A DNA stretch of 48,412 nucleotides, taken from the NCBI GenBank assembly GCA_023389275.1, contig JAEWEN010000082.1, positions 1 through 48,412 on the forward strand. The letters run 5' to 3'. The DNA is from Bacillota bacterium. Its GTDB lineage: Bacteria > Bacillota > Clostridia > Clostridiales > Caloramatoraceae. Below the pieces are notes generated by a model. The model had not been told where the DNA came from, ran no database searches, and was given only the letters and a program-made list of their open reading frames with translations. Position 1 is the first letter of the stretch, and each line of letters starts with the position of its first letter. Made by a program: the position numbers and the translations under genes. This document shows, one piece after another, positions 1 through 8,634 of this stretch.

Positions 1-29
1 AAAAAAATAAAACAAATCCTCTTAAAGTG

Positions 30-58
30 TTGAAATTAAGGGAATAAATCGTTATAAT
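30..58 (+). promoter_or_regulatory. Promoter of pyruvate carboxylase gene
   Basis: TTGAAA (30-35) and TATAAT (53-58) are separated by exactly 17 bases, a near-consensus vegetative sigma-factor promoter. It lies about 70 bases upstream of the pyc start. Nothing else is visible in the first 119 bases. Confidence 0.7.
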
Positions 59-128
59 ATACCTAAAATGTTTACGTGTGGAGCAAAGCTTTTAATATAA
101 ACATCAATAATTTAGTGAGGTGATGGGA

Positions 129-3100
129 ATGAAATTTAAAAAAGTGCTTGTTGCAAATAGAGGGGAAATAGCTATTAGAATATTTAGAGCATGTAATGAG
201 CTTGGAATTAGAACAGTGGCTATTTATTCAGAGGAAGACAAAAAAGCATTATTTAGAACTAAAGCAGATGAGGCTTATCAAATAGGACACAATAAAGGCC
301 CAATAGAGGCTTATCTTAGCATAGATGAAATAATCCATCTAGCAAAGAAAAAGGGAGTAGACGCAATTCACCCAGGATATGGATTTTTATCAGAGAATCC
401 AGAGTTTGCAAGAAAGTGTGCTGAAAACGGTATAGAGTTTATTGGACCTACTGGAGAAATGATGGATGCCCTTGGAGACAAGATTCAATCAAAACTTGTT
501 GCTAAAGCAGCTGGAGTTCCAACTATTCCAGGAGTTGAAAAACCAATAACTTCTGAGGCGGAAGCTTTAGAATTTGCAAGAAGTTGTGGCTACCCAGTAA
601 TGATTAAAGCAGCAGCTGGTGGCGGCGGACGTGGAATGAGAATTGTTAGAGAAGAAAAGGATCTTATAGATTCATTTAACAGTGCTAAAAATGAAGCGAA
701 AAAGGCTTTCGGTATAGATGATATTTTTATAGAAAAATATTTAGAAAGACCTAAACATATAGAGGTTCAAATTGTAGGGGACAAATACGGAAATATAGTA
801 CATTTATTTGAAAGAGATTGTTCAATACAAAGAAGACATCAAAAATTAGTAGAGTATACTCCAGCATTTTCACTTCCAATAGAGCTTCGTCAAAGAATTT
901 GTGAAGACGCTATTAAAATAGCAAAACAAGTTGACTATAGAAGTGCAGGAACAGCAGAATTTTTAGTAGATGCTCATGGAAACCATTTCTTTATAGAAAT
1001 GAATCCTAGAATCCAAGTTGAACATACAGTAACTGAAATGGTTACAGGTATTGATATAGTTCAAACTCAGCTTTTAGTAGCAGAAGGATATGCATTAAAT
1101 TCTAAGGAAATAGGAATAAACTCTCAAGATGATATAAGTCTTAGAGGATATTCAATTCAATGTAGAATTACAACAGAGGATCCTACAAATAACTTTGCTC
1201 CTGATACTGGAGATATAGATATATATAGAACAAGCTCTGGATTTGGAGTAAGACTTGATGGAGGAAATGGATTTACAGGAGCTACTATAAGTCCATACTA
1301 TGATAGTCTTTTAGTTAAAATAATTTCTCATGGTAGAACATTTGATGAAGCTATTAGAAAAGCTAAAAGATCAATTAGAGAAACAACTATTAATGGTGTT
1401 AAAACAAATGCAGGTTTCTTAATAAATGTTTTAAGTCATGAAAACTTTATAAATGGAATGTGTACAACTAAGTTTATAGAACTTAATCCAGAACTTACAG
1501 ATATAACACCTAAAGAAGATAAAGAACTTAAAGTTTTAAACTTTATAGGTGAGAAAATAGTTAATGAAGGAAGACGTGTTCATACAGATTTTGATGTTCC
1601 AGTTATACCAAGCTTTGATGAAACAGAGGTTTTATCAGGAACAAAACAAATATTTGATGAAAAAGGACCAGAAGGTGTAGTTGACTACATTAAATCACAA
1701 CAAAAACTACTTTTAACAGATAGTACAATGAGAGATGCTCATCAATCATTAATGGCTACAAGACTTAGAAGTAAAGATATGATAGATGTTGCAGAGCCAA
1801 TAGCTCATCTTGCAAAGGATTTATTCTCACTAGAAATGTGGGGAGGAGCTACATTTGACGTTGCATATAGATTCTTAAAAGAAGATCCATGGGAAAGACT
1901 TAGAACTATAAGAAAGAAAGTACCAAACATTCTTCTTCAAATGCTTGTTAGAGGAGCAAATGCTGTAGGATACAAAAACTATCCAGATAATGTTATTAGA
2001 GAATTTATTAGAAAATCAGCTGATAACGGAATAGATGTATTTAGAATATTTGACTCTCTAAACTGGCTAAAAGGTATGGAAGTTGCAACAGATGAAGCTA
2101 TTAAGTGTGGAAAAATAGCAGAGGTTTGTATGTGTTATACAGGTGATATTCTTGATGAAACAAGAACAAAATACACTGTAGAATATTATGTAGACCTTGC
2201 TAAACAAATAGAAGCTATGGGAGCACATATTCTTGGAATTAAAGATATGTCAGGACTTTTAAAACCATATGCTGCATACAAGCTTATAACAGAGCTTAAA
2301 AAAGAAATTTCAATACCAATACACCTTCATACACATGATACTACAGGTAATGGTGTAGCAACTGTTATAATGGCAGCTGAAGCTGGTGTTGATATAGTAG
2401 ATACTGCATTTAATAGTATGGCAGGACTTACAAGTCAACCTGCTCTTAACTCAATTGTTGAGGCACTTAAAAATACTAAGAGAGATACTGGTATGAATGC
2501 AGATGATCTTCAAACTATATCAGACTACTGGTATTCAATAAGACCTATTTATGCAGACTTTGAATCAGACCTTAGAACTGCAACTGCTGAGATTTATAAA
2601 TATGAAATTCCAGGAGGACAATACTCTAACTTAAAACCACAGGTTGAAAGTTTTGGTCTTGGTCATAGATTTGATGAAGTAAAATCTATGTATAAAGAAG
2701 TAAATGATATGTTAGGTGATATAGTAAAAGTTACTCCATCATCAAAAATGGTTGGAGACATGGCTATATTCATGGTTAAAAATGACTTAACACCTGAAAA
2801 TATAGTTGAAAAAGGAGAAGACCTTGCATTCCCAGATTCAGCTGTAGACTATTTTAAAGGTATGATGGGACAACCAGTTGGAGGATTCCCAGAAGATATT
2901 CAAAAAATAGTTCTTAAAGGTGAAAAAGCTATTACATGTAGACCAGGAGAGCTTTTACCAGATGAAAACTTTGATGAGATAATAAAATACCTAAATGATA
3001 AACATGGTATGGAAGCAACAATGGAAGATGCTTTAGCTTATGCTTTATATCCAAAGGTATTCGAAGAATATATTGAGTTTATTAAAAACAACGGAGACTT

Positions 3101-3560
3101 CTCAAGAATGTCAAGTGCAGTGTTCTTCCATGGTTTAAGTGAAGGTGAAACTGCTGAAGTTGAAATAGCTGAAGGAAAAATACTTCTTATTAAACTTGTT
3201 AAAGTAACAAAGGTTGATAAAGAAGGATATAGACGTTTAATATTTGAAGTAAACGGATACAGACGTGAAATTAGAATAAAAGATAAACAAAGTGTTTCTT
3301 CATCAGAGGAAGTATTTACTAAAATGGCTGACCCTGATAATAAACTAGAAATAGGTGCAAGTATTCCAGGAAATGTACTAAAAGTACTAGTTAAAGAAGG
3401 AGATACTGTATCTGAAAATCAAAGCCTAGTTGTAATAGAGGCTATGAAAATGGAAACAAATATTACATCTAAGGTAAGTGGAGTTGTTGAATCTGTTATA
3501 GTAACAGAAGGTAAACAAGTAAAATCAGGAGAACTTTTAATTAAGTTAAAAGAAGCATAG
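129..3560 (+). CDS. pyc: Pyruvate carboxylase
   Basis: Biotin-dependent cytosolic enzyme that carboxylates pyruvate to oxaloacetate with ATP and bicarbonate. The 1143 residues match the usual single-chain length. An N-terminal biotin carboxylase domain begins with VANRGEIAIRIFRA and carries a Gly-rich ATP loop (AAAGGGGRGMRI). A central HMG-CoA-lyase-like carboxyltransferase domain starts near residue 525, with the metal-binding Asp of DSTMRDAHQS at about 531. A C-terminal biotinyl domain has the biotin lysine of EAMKMET at about 1107. The frame is also open from GTG 120 and ATG 123, but the SD GAGGTGA ends at 123, so ATG 129 has the right spacing. The gene is monocistronic, with its own promoter and terminator. 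In a purine fermenter it would supply C4 units for biosynthesis. Identity is near certain. Confidence 0.97.
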   Translation: MKFKKVLVANRGEIAIRIFRACNELGIRTVAIYSEEDKKALFRTKADEAYQIGHNKGPIEAYLSIDEIIHLAKKKGVDAIHPGYGFLSENPEFARKCAENGIEFIGPTGEMMDALGDKIQSKLVAKAAGVPTIPGVEKPITSEAEALEFARSCGYPVMIKAAAGGGGRGMRIVREEKDLIDSFNSAKNEAKKAFGIDDIFIEKYLERPKHIEVQIVGDKYGNIVHLFERDCSIQRRHQKLVEYTPAFSLPIELRQRICEDAIKIAKQVDYRSAGTAEFLVDAHGNHFFIEMNPRIQVEHTVTEMVTGIDIVQTQLLVAEGYALNSKEIGINSQDDISLRGYSIQCRITTEDPTNNFAPDTGDIDIYRTSSGFGVRLDGGNGFTGATISPYYDSLLVKIISHGRTFDEAIRKAKRSIRETTINGVKTNAGFLINVLSHENFINGMCTTKFIELNPELTDITPKEDKELKVLNFIGEKIVNEGRRVHTDFDVPVIPSFDETEVLSGTKQIFDEKGPEGVVDYIKSQQKLLLTDSTMRDAHQSLMATRLRSKDMIDVAEPIAHLAKDLFSLEMWGGATFDVAYRFLKEDPWERLRTIRKKVPNILLQMLVRGANAVGYKNYPDNVIREFIRKSADNGIDVFRIFDSLNWLKGMEVATDEAIKCGKIAEVCMCYTGDILDETRTKYTVEYYVDLAKQIEAMGAHILGIKDMSGLLKPYAAYKLITELKKEISIPIHLHTHDTTGNGVATVIMAAEAGVDIVDTAFNSMAGLTSQPALNSIVEALKNTKRDTGMNADDLQTISDYWYSIRPIYADFESDLRTATAEIYKYEIPGGQYSNLKPQVESFGLGHRFDEVKSMYKEVNDMLGDIVKVTPSSKMVGDMAIFMVKNDLTPENIVEKGEDLAFPDSAVDYFKGMMGQPVGGFPEDIQKIVLKGEKAITCRPGELLPDENFDEIIKYLNDKHGMEATMEDALAYALYPKVFEEYIEFIKNNGDFSRMSSAVFFHGLSEGETAEVEIAEGKILLIKLVKVTKVDKEGYRRLIFEVNGYRREIRIKDKQSVSSSEEVFTKMADPDNKLEIGASIPGNVLKVLVKEGDTVSENQSLVVIEAMKMETNITSKVSGVVESVIVTEGKQVKSGELLIKLKEA

Positions 3561-3561
3561 A

Positions 3562-3596
3562 AAAAAGAGTAGGAATTTGATTCCTACTCTTTTTTA
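3562..3596 (+). terminator. Rho-independent terminator after pyc
   Basis: The inverted repeat AAGAGTAGGAAT/ATTCCTACTCTT with a 3-base loop is followed directly by a T run. It separates pyc from the convergent permease gene. Confidence 0.9.
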
Positions 3597-3647
3597 GCTT
3601 AAATTATATTTTCTTTAAATATGTTTAGTTTTTTATTTTGATTCTTT

Positions 3648-4970
3648 TTATTTATCTAAAGAACCTTTTTTAAAAACTTCTTTAAAGTTAAGAGTAATAT
3701 TTAAAATAATAGCTGCCAAACTACAAGTTACAATTCCACTTTCAAATATCATTCTTAAGTAAGTAGGAAATTGTCCTATAATATCTGGAACCATAGTAAC
3801 TCCAAGACCTAGTGCAATAGAACAACCAGCTACTAACATATTAGATGTTTTAGAAAAATCTACTTGTTGAAGTGTTTTAATACCAGACATAGCAACCATT
3901 CCAAATAATGCAACCATAGCTCCACCTAGTACACAAGTAGGTATAACAGTTGCTATTGCAGCAAGTTTTGGAAGCATTCCAAGTACTATAAGAATAAAAC
4001 CTCCAGCTACAACAACAAATCTACTTCTAACCCCTGTTAATGCAATAAGTCCTATATTTTGAGAGAAAGTAGTGTATGGGAAAGAGTTAAATACTCCTCC
4101 AACGATTTGTGCAAGTCCTTCAGCACGAAGACCTTTAGCTATTTCTTTACCATCTATTTCTTTTTCACAAACATTTCCTGCTGCGAAAAATACCCCAGTT
4201 GATTCTATCATACTAACAATAGCTATAATACACATAAGAACTATTGGTATAAAGTGAAATTCAGGTGTTCCAAAATAAAATGGATGGGCTATTCTAAACC
4301 AAGGTTCAGTTCCAACAATTGAAAAATCAATCATTCCTAAAAATCCTGAAACTATAGTACCTACTACAATACCAAGTAGTACTGATATAGATTGTAAAAA
4401 TCCTTTACAAAACGTATTTACTATTATTATAAATATAAGTACGAAAAATCCTAATAATAAGTTTTTAGCACTTCCAAAATCAGCAGCACCTGTACCTCCA
4501 CCTAGATTACCAATAGCAACATTAATAAGTGAAAGTCCAATAACAGTTATTATAGAACCAATAACTACAGGTGGGAAAAATTTAAGAAGCTTTTCAAAGA
4601 AAAATGAACATAAAATAACGAAAATACCGCTTGCAATAATAGCTCCGTAAATTGATCCTATACTAAATTGTGTTCCTATTATAATCATAGGAGACACTGC
4701 CTGGAAAGCACATCCTAAAATAACAGGAAGTCTAATACCAGCAAAGTTTCCTATTCCAACTGATTGGATTAAAGTTGCAATACCACATGTAAAAAGGTCT
4801 GCAGCAACTAAATAAGCAATTTGTTCTTGTGTCATACCAATTCCTGTTCCAATAAGCATAGGAACAATAATAACACCTGCATACATAGCAAGAACTTGTT
4901 GAAGCCCTAGAGGAAGTAATTTATAAATAGGTAACTTTTCATTTACCTTGTCTGTACATTGAGTTTTCAT
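3648..4970 (-). CDS. NCS2-family xanthine/uric acid permease
   Basis: Integral membrane symporter (440 residues, about 12-14 hydrophobic segments) of the nucleobase:cation symporter-2 family, expected to import xanthine or urate with a cation. Family landmarks are visible: the acidic substrate-site motif MIESTG, and FNSFPYTTFSQNIG followed by LTGVRSR, which matches the PbuX/PucJ/UapA branch rather than the uracil branch. The start ATG follows a GGGGG SD. The gene is monocistronic on the minus strand and divergent from modABC. It probably feeds the purine pathway encoded downstream. Sequence alone cannot choose between xanthine, urate or both. No purine riboswitch aptamer core was recognised in its leader. 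Confidence 0.9.
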   Translation of the reverse strand: MKTQCTDKVNEKLPIYKLLPLGLQQVLAMYAGVIIVPMLIGTGIGMTQEQIAYLVAADLFTCGIATLIQSVGIGNFAGIRLPVILGCAFQAVSPMIIIGTQFSIGSIYGAIIASGIFVILCSFFFEKLLKFFPPVVIGSIITVIGLSLINVAIGNLGGGTGAADFGSAKNLLLGFFVLIFIIIVNTFCKGFLQSISVLLGIVVGTIVSGFLGMIDFSIVGTEPWFRIAHPFYFGTPEFHFIPIVLMCIIAIVSMIESTGVFFAAGNVCEKEIDGKEIAKGLRAEGLAQIVGGVFNSFPYTTFSQNIGLIALTGVRSRFVVVAGGFILIVLGMLPKLAAIATVIPTCVLGGAMVALFGMVAMSGIKTLQQVDFSKTSNMLVAGCSIALGLGVTMVPDIIGQFPTYLRMIFESGIVTCSLAAIILNITLNFKEVFKKGSLDK

Positions 4971-5044
4971 AGTAAGATACCCCCATATCTTTTAAAATCA
5001 TATTTTAGAAAATATAATTTACAAGCTTAGTATGTTATAACTTA

Positions 5045-5073
5045 AGTATATTATTCGAAAAATCATGTAGCAA
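5045..5073 (-). promoter_or_regulatory. Promoter of permease gene
   Basis: On the minus strand, TTGCTA (5073-5068) and TATACT (5050-5045) are 17 bases apart. The palindrome GTTATAAC at 5034-5041 sits at the expected transcription start and could be an operator. Confidence 0.6.
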
Positions 5074-5246
5074 TGGATAAACATGTAAAAAGAACTTTGT
5101 AGAAAAGTGTTTTAATTTGTAAGTTTCGTGGGTGTAAAGAGGAAATTTAAAAATATACACTATACTTACTATATATTGTGATTATAATTATCAATTGATG
5201 TTCAAATGTTAGTTATATGTAAAAAGTTAAAAATATATAAAAATTA

Positions 5247-5262
5247 CGTTAATTTTGTAACG
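5247..5262. promoter_or_regulatory. Inverted repeat upstream of modA promoter
   Basis: CGTTA-N6-TAACG lies about 35 bases upstream of the modA -35 box. The half-sites recall ModE operators, but the spacing is shorter than in the E. coli modA operator as I remember it. It is a candidate molybdate-responsive site only. Confidence 0.3.
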
Positions 5263-5296
5263 ATTCAACAATTTTATACATAAACCAAAAAAATAC

Positions 5297-5325
5297 TTGT
5301 AAAATATAGGAGAATTGGATATACT
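5297..5325 (+). promoter_or_regulatory. Promoter of modABC operon
   Basis: TTGTAA (5297-5302) and TATACT (5320-5325) are separated by 17 bases. The -10 box lies 36 bases upstream of the modA start codon. Confidence 0.65.
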
Positions 5326-5361
5326 TTATAAAGAATAACGGTTTTGTTTAGGAGGGGTAAA

Positions 5362-6159
5362 ATGAAACTAAAAAAAGCTTTTCTTGTAGTATTATCTATT
5401 TGTATAGCAGTATTTTCTTTTGTAGGATGTACAGCTAAAAAAGATAGTGTACAAGATAAACAAAGTAATAAGGAAGAGAGTAAAAAGTCTTTACTAGTTT
5501 ATAGTGGAGCAGGACTTAAAAAACCTATGGAGGAAATTGCTAAAGAGTTTGAAAAGGAAAATACAGTAAAAATAGAGTACATATTTGCAGGCTCTACTCA
5601 GCTACTTAGCCAGCTTGAAACATCAGGAAAAGGTGATGTTTTCATTGTTGGATCAAAAAATGCTTATGATTCAGCAAAAAGTAAAAATCTTGTAGGGGAA
5701 TGTAAGGAAGTTGCATACCACACACCAGCTATTATAACTAAAAAGGATAATCCTAAAAATATAAAAACTTTAAAAGACCTTGAAAAAGAAGGAGTAAAAG
5801 TTATTTTAGGAGATGAAAAAGCTAATGCTATTGGAAAAACAACAGAGAAAATAATAGAGAAAAATAAATTAGATTTAAGTAAAAATGTAGTGGCTAAAAT
5901 GGCAACTATAAATGAAATTACTATGCACATTATAGAAGGAAAAGCAGATGTTGCAATAGCAACAAAGGATAGTGTGTATAATAGTGATAAAATAGAAGTT
6001 ATTAATATACCAGATAATCAAAACATAGATCAAATACTACCAATAGCTTTAGTTACAGCTTCTAAAGAAAAAGACATGGCAAGTAAATTTGTAGAATATG
6101 TATCTTCTGATAAAGGAAAGGCTATATTTGAAAAATACGGATTTAAGCCTGTAAAATAA
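5362..6159 (+). CDS. modA: Molybdate ABC transporter substrate-binding lipoprotein
   Basis: Extracellular lipid-anchored oxyanion-binding protein (265 residues) that delivers molybdate, possibly tungstate, to ModBC. A basic start, a hydrophobic stretch and the lipobox FVGC (Cys about 23) show lipoprotein export. The mature part opens with LLVYSGAGLKKPMEEI and carries a Ser/Thr-rich anion loop (FAGSTQLL), both typical of ModA. The open frame reaches back to TTG 5344, but AGGAGGGG sits just before ATG 5362, so that start is chosen. It is the first gene of a four-gene operon. Molybdenum import fits the xanthine dehydrogenase and cofactor genes later in the window. Tungstate specificity cannot be excluded. 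Confidence 0.92.
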   Translation: MKLKKAFLVVLSICIAVFSFVGCTAKKDSVQDKQSNKEESKKSLLVYSGAGLKKPMEEIAKEFEKENTVKIEYIFAGSTQLLSQLETSGKGDVFIVGSKNAYDSAKSKNLVGECKEVAYHTPAIITKKDNPKNIKTLKDLEKEGVKVILGDEKANAIGKTTEKIIEKNKLDLSKNVVAKMATINEITMHIIEGKADVAIATKDSVYNSDKIEVINIPDNQNIDQILPIALVTASKEKDMASKFVEYVSSDKGKAIFEKYGFKPVK

Positions 6160-6948
6160 ATGGGAAATAAATTGTTTAAAATAGGGTTAATATTATTTTT
6201 AATATTAACCCTAATATTTACGTTAACTCCTATAGTATTTTTAGTAGTAAAAGGAGTATATACTTTAAAAGATTGTCTTTTATCAGAAGAAATACAGTTT
6301 TCAATAAAACTTAGTTTTAAAACATCTATTTTATCAACATTAATATGCTTATTCTTAGCACTTCCAGCAGCCTATGGATTTTCAAAGCTTAATTTTAAGT
6401 GTAAAAACATACTTCTTACAGCAATGTATATTCCTATGTCACTTCCCCATTTAATACTAGGTATAGCTCTTCTTTTAGTATGTGGAAATTCTTTTTTAGG
6501 AAATATGCTACAAAGTATAGGCTTAGATTTTGTTTTTACAGTTAAAGGTATAATTTTAGCCCAGGTATTTGTAAATTTATCATTTGCAATAAAAATTTTA
6601 AAAACTGCTATAGATAAGTCAGGAGATAAAATAGAGTTTGTAGCAAGAACACTTGGATGTACAAAATTTAAGTGTTTTTACAAGGTTACTTTGCCACTTA
6701 TTAAAAAAGATATATTATCTGCATTTGTAATAGTTTTTTCAAGAGCTCTTGGAGAGTTTGGAGCAGTAATGCTTTTAGTTGGAACAACAAGAATGAAAAC
6801 AGAAATTTTACCTACTGCAATATATTTAAATGTTGCAACAGGAGATATGAACATAGCAATAGGAGTTGCAACTATTCTCATAATAATATCTATAATTACT
6901 ATACTTCCTTTTGAGGTTTTAGAGGGGAAAAATTATGCTAAAAGTTAA
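6160..6948 (+). CDS. modB: Molybdate ABC transporter permease
   Basis: Membrane component of the molybdate importer, 262 residues with about five or six transmembrane helices. The cytoplasmic EAA-type loop that docks on the ATPase is seen as ARTLGCTKFKCFYKVTLPL, followed by the ModB-typical RALGEFGAVMLLVG. The ATG abuts the modA stop codon with no intervening base and no clear SD, so translation probably depends on coupling to modA. The 3' end overlaps modC by 14 bases. Confidence 0.94.
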   Translation: MGNKLFKIGLILFLILTLIFTLTPIVFLVVKGVYTLKDCLLSEEIQFSIKLSFKTSILSTLICLFLALPAAYGFSKLNFKCKNILLTAMYIPMSLPHLILGIALLLVCGNSFLGNMLQSIGLDFVFTVKGIILAQVFVNLSFAIKILKTAIDKSGDKIEFVARTLGCTKFKCFYKVTLPLIKKDILSAFVIVFSRALGEFGAVMLLVGTTRMKTEILPTAIYLNVATGDMNIAIGVATILIIISIITILPFEVLEGKNYAKS

Positions 6949-7633
6949 AAATATAAGTTTAGATTTAGGAGAGTTTTCTTTAAAAAATATAAATTTAAAT
7001 ATACCTTTAGGAAAGTATTTTGTTATTTTAGGGCCTAGTGGAAATGGAAAAACAGTTTTTTTAGAAACCTTAGCAGGTATGTATAGTAACTTTGCTGGAG
7101 AGGTTATATATGGTGAAAAAACAATATCTAACGTTGAAATAGAAAAAAGAGAAATTGGTTTTGTGTATCAAAAACATGAGCTTTTTAGCTTTTTAAATGT
7201 AGAAAACAATATAGCATTTGGTCTTAAAATAAAAGGTGAGAAAAAAGATGTAATAAAAGAAAAAGTAGATAGGTATTTAAAAATATTTAAAATAGAAAAC
7301 TTAAGAAAAAGATTTCCTAAAAACTTAAGTGGAGGAGAAAGTCAAAGAGTAGCACTAGCTAGAGCTTTAATAACATCTCCAAAACTTCTTCTTTTAGATG
7401 AGCCATTAAGTGCTCTTGATAAAATAACAAAGGATATTTTAATTAAAGAACTTAGAAATATAAATAAAAAGTTTAAAACAACTGTTATTCATGTTACCCA
7501 TGATATAAGTGAAGCTATATATTTAGCAGATGAAATTGGTATAATGAAAAACGGTAATTTAAATTATATTATGGATGTAAACAAGTTTAAAGAAGAATTT
7601 GAAAATGGAAATTATAAAAATTATTTAAGGTAG
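6935..7633 (+). CDS. modC: Molybdate ABC transporter ATP-binding protein
   Basis: ATPase of the molybdate importer. In 232 residues it shows Walker A GPSGNGKT (33-40), Q-loop Gln about 79, signature LSGGESQ (131-137), Walker B LLLLDEP (151-157) and switch His about 189 (HVTHD). It lacks the C-terminal TOBE/molybdate-sensing domain of the roughly 350-residue E. coli ModC, so any feedback by molybdate must come from elsewhere. GAGGGG inside modB is its SD. Confidence 0.94.
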   Translation: MLKVKNISLDLGEFSLKNINLNIPLGKYFVILGPSGNGKTVFLETLAGMYSNFAGEVIYGEKTISNVEIEKREIGFVYQKHELFSFLNVENNIAFGLKIKGEKKDVIKEKVDRYLKIFKIENLRKRFPKNLSGGESQRVALARALITSPKLLLLDEPLSALDKITKDILIKELRNINKKFKTTVIHVTHDISEAIYLADEIGIMKNGNLNYIMDVNKFKEEFENGNYKNYLR

Positions 7634-7642
7634 GTTAGATAA

Positions 7643-8371
7643 ATGAATTTTTATGATCAATTAAAGGAAAAATTTAATAGTATAATTAAGGATAATAATA
7701 TTAATATAAATGAAGAAATTGTTTTAACAACAAAGCTTACACCAATTGAAGCTATAGGACATACAGAAAGAGATGATTATCCTATTTTAAAAGGAAAAGA
7801 AGTTTTAATAAACTCTAACTATAAAGGATTTATAGGACAAGCATATACAGATAATCCAAGAGAATATAAGGGAAGCCTTGCTTCTATAATAAATCTTGAT
7901 TTATCAAATGAAAAAAACCTTCCAATTTTTATAGCTACTTTAAATGCAGTTCTTAGAAGTTTAGGTTTTATAGATAGAACTATTCACTGCAAAGATGGTG
8001 AGCCTAAAGAATGTGCTAAAAAAGTATTAAGTGAAATGAGAGAAAAATTTAAAGGAAAAAATATTGCATTAGTAGGACTTCAACCAGGTATGCTTAATGA
8101 ATTAAGTAAAGAATTTAATATACGTGTACTTGATTTAGATAAGGAAAATATAGGCAAAGAAAAGTGCTGTGTTATAATAGAAGATGGTATAGAAAAATAT
8201 AATGAGGTAATAAACTGGGCAGATGCTATTTTAGTTACAGGAAGTACAAGTTGTAATGGAAGTATAGTAAACTTTATAAACTTAAATAAACCTGTATATT
8301 TTTATGGTACATCAGGAGCTGGAATATGTTATTTAATGGATTTAAACAGAATTTGTTTTTGTGCAAAATAG
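7643..8371 (+). CDS. DUF364 (putative heavy-metal chelation) protein
   Basis: Soluble 242-residue protein of the DUF364 family, with an N-terminal DUF4213 enolase-N-like part and a C-terminal Rossmann-like half. Family hallmarks include GHTERDDYPILKGKE, GQAYTDNPREYKG, the nucleotide-binding-like KNIALVGLQPG, and near the C-terminus VTGSTSCNGSI and GTSGAG. Members often sit beside molybdate or iron transport genes and are suspected to bind metal or oxyanion. Here it is the last gene of the mod operon, nine bases after modC, with a terminator overlapping its stop. Function is unproven; a role in molybdate handling is inference from position. Confidence 0.8.
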   Translation: MNFYDQLKEKFNSIIKDNNININEEIVLTTKLTPIEAIGHTERDDYPILKGKEVLINSNYKGFIGQAYTDNPREYKGSLASIINLDLSNEKNLPIFIATLNAVLRSLGFIDRTIHCKDGEPKECAKKVLSEMREKFKGKNIALVGLQPGMLNELSKEFNIRVLDLDKENIGKEKCCVIIEDGIEKYNEVINWADAILVTGSTSCNGSIVNFINLNKPVYFYGTSGAGICYLMDLNRICFCAK

Positions 8372-8400
8372 GTAGAGAAAAGTTTTCTCTACCTATTTTT
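8366..8400 (+). terminator. Terminator of mod operon
   Basis: A long perfect inverted repeat (AATAGGTAGAGAAAA / TTTTCTCTACCTATT) is followed by T residues. The stem begins within the DUF364 stop codon. Confidence 0.9.
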
Positions 8401-8468
8401 ATTAATAAAGGTATAAATAAAAGGATTACTACAAAAATTATATATCATTAATGTTAAAAATAAGGTGT

Positions 8469-8498
8469 ATTTGTGGTAAAATTTTAATACCATACACT
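8469..8498 (+). promoter_or_regulatory. pucR control region: extended -10 and inverted repeat
   Basis: TGG-TAAAAT (8474-8482) looks like an extended -10 promoter. The surrounding TGGTA-N9-TACCA is an inverted repeat, flanked more loosely by GTGTA/TACAC. The 10-mer ATTTGTGGTA (8469-8478) recurs exactly at 11356-11365 in front of the microcompartment operon, which suggests shared control. Autoregulation by PucR is inference. Confidence 0.45.
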
Positions 8499-8530
8499 AA
8501 TATTTTGTTTTTTATAAGGAAAATATTAGT
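8496..8530 (+). promoter_or_regulatory. Perfect 11-bp inverted repeat in pucR leader
   Basis: ACTAATATTTT (8496-8506) is repeated inverted as AAAATATTAGT (8520-8530) with a 13-base loop, then TTTTG. It could be an operator or a weak attenuator hairpin in the leader of the regulator gene. Confidence 0.5.
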
Positions 8531-8634
8531 TTTGTTAAGCCTATTTAAAATAAAAATTGATATTTTATTTTTTAAATGGTATGGTAAGTGTTAAACAAAT
8601 AAAAATTTACTATATCCTTGCGAAGGTGATGAAT

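Larger units (their letters stand above)
4971..5361. other. Divergent intergenic region, permease / modA
   Basis: This 391-base AT-rich gap holds the minus-strand permease promoter (5045-5073), the perfect palindrome GTTATAAC (5034-5041) near the permease transcription start, an inverted repeat CGTTA-N6-TAACG (5247-5262) and the modA promoter (5297-5325). No ORF with a credible SD was found. I do not recognise a riboswitch, although I cannot fold the RNA here. Confidence 0.6.

Noticed and set aside
4971..5361. Purine (guanine/adenine/xanthine) riboswitch before the permease or mod genes
   Set aside because: I looked on both strands for the conserved purine aptamer core (TATAATCC-type start, GTTTCTACC loop, CCGTAAA) and did not find it here or before other purine genes. 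A covariance search could still find a divergent one.
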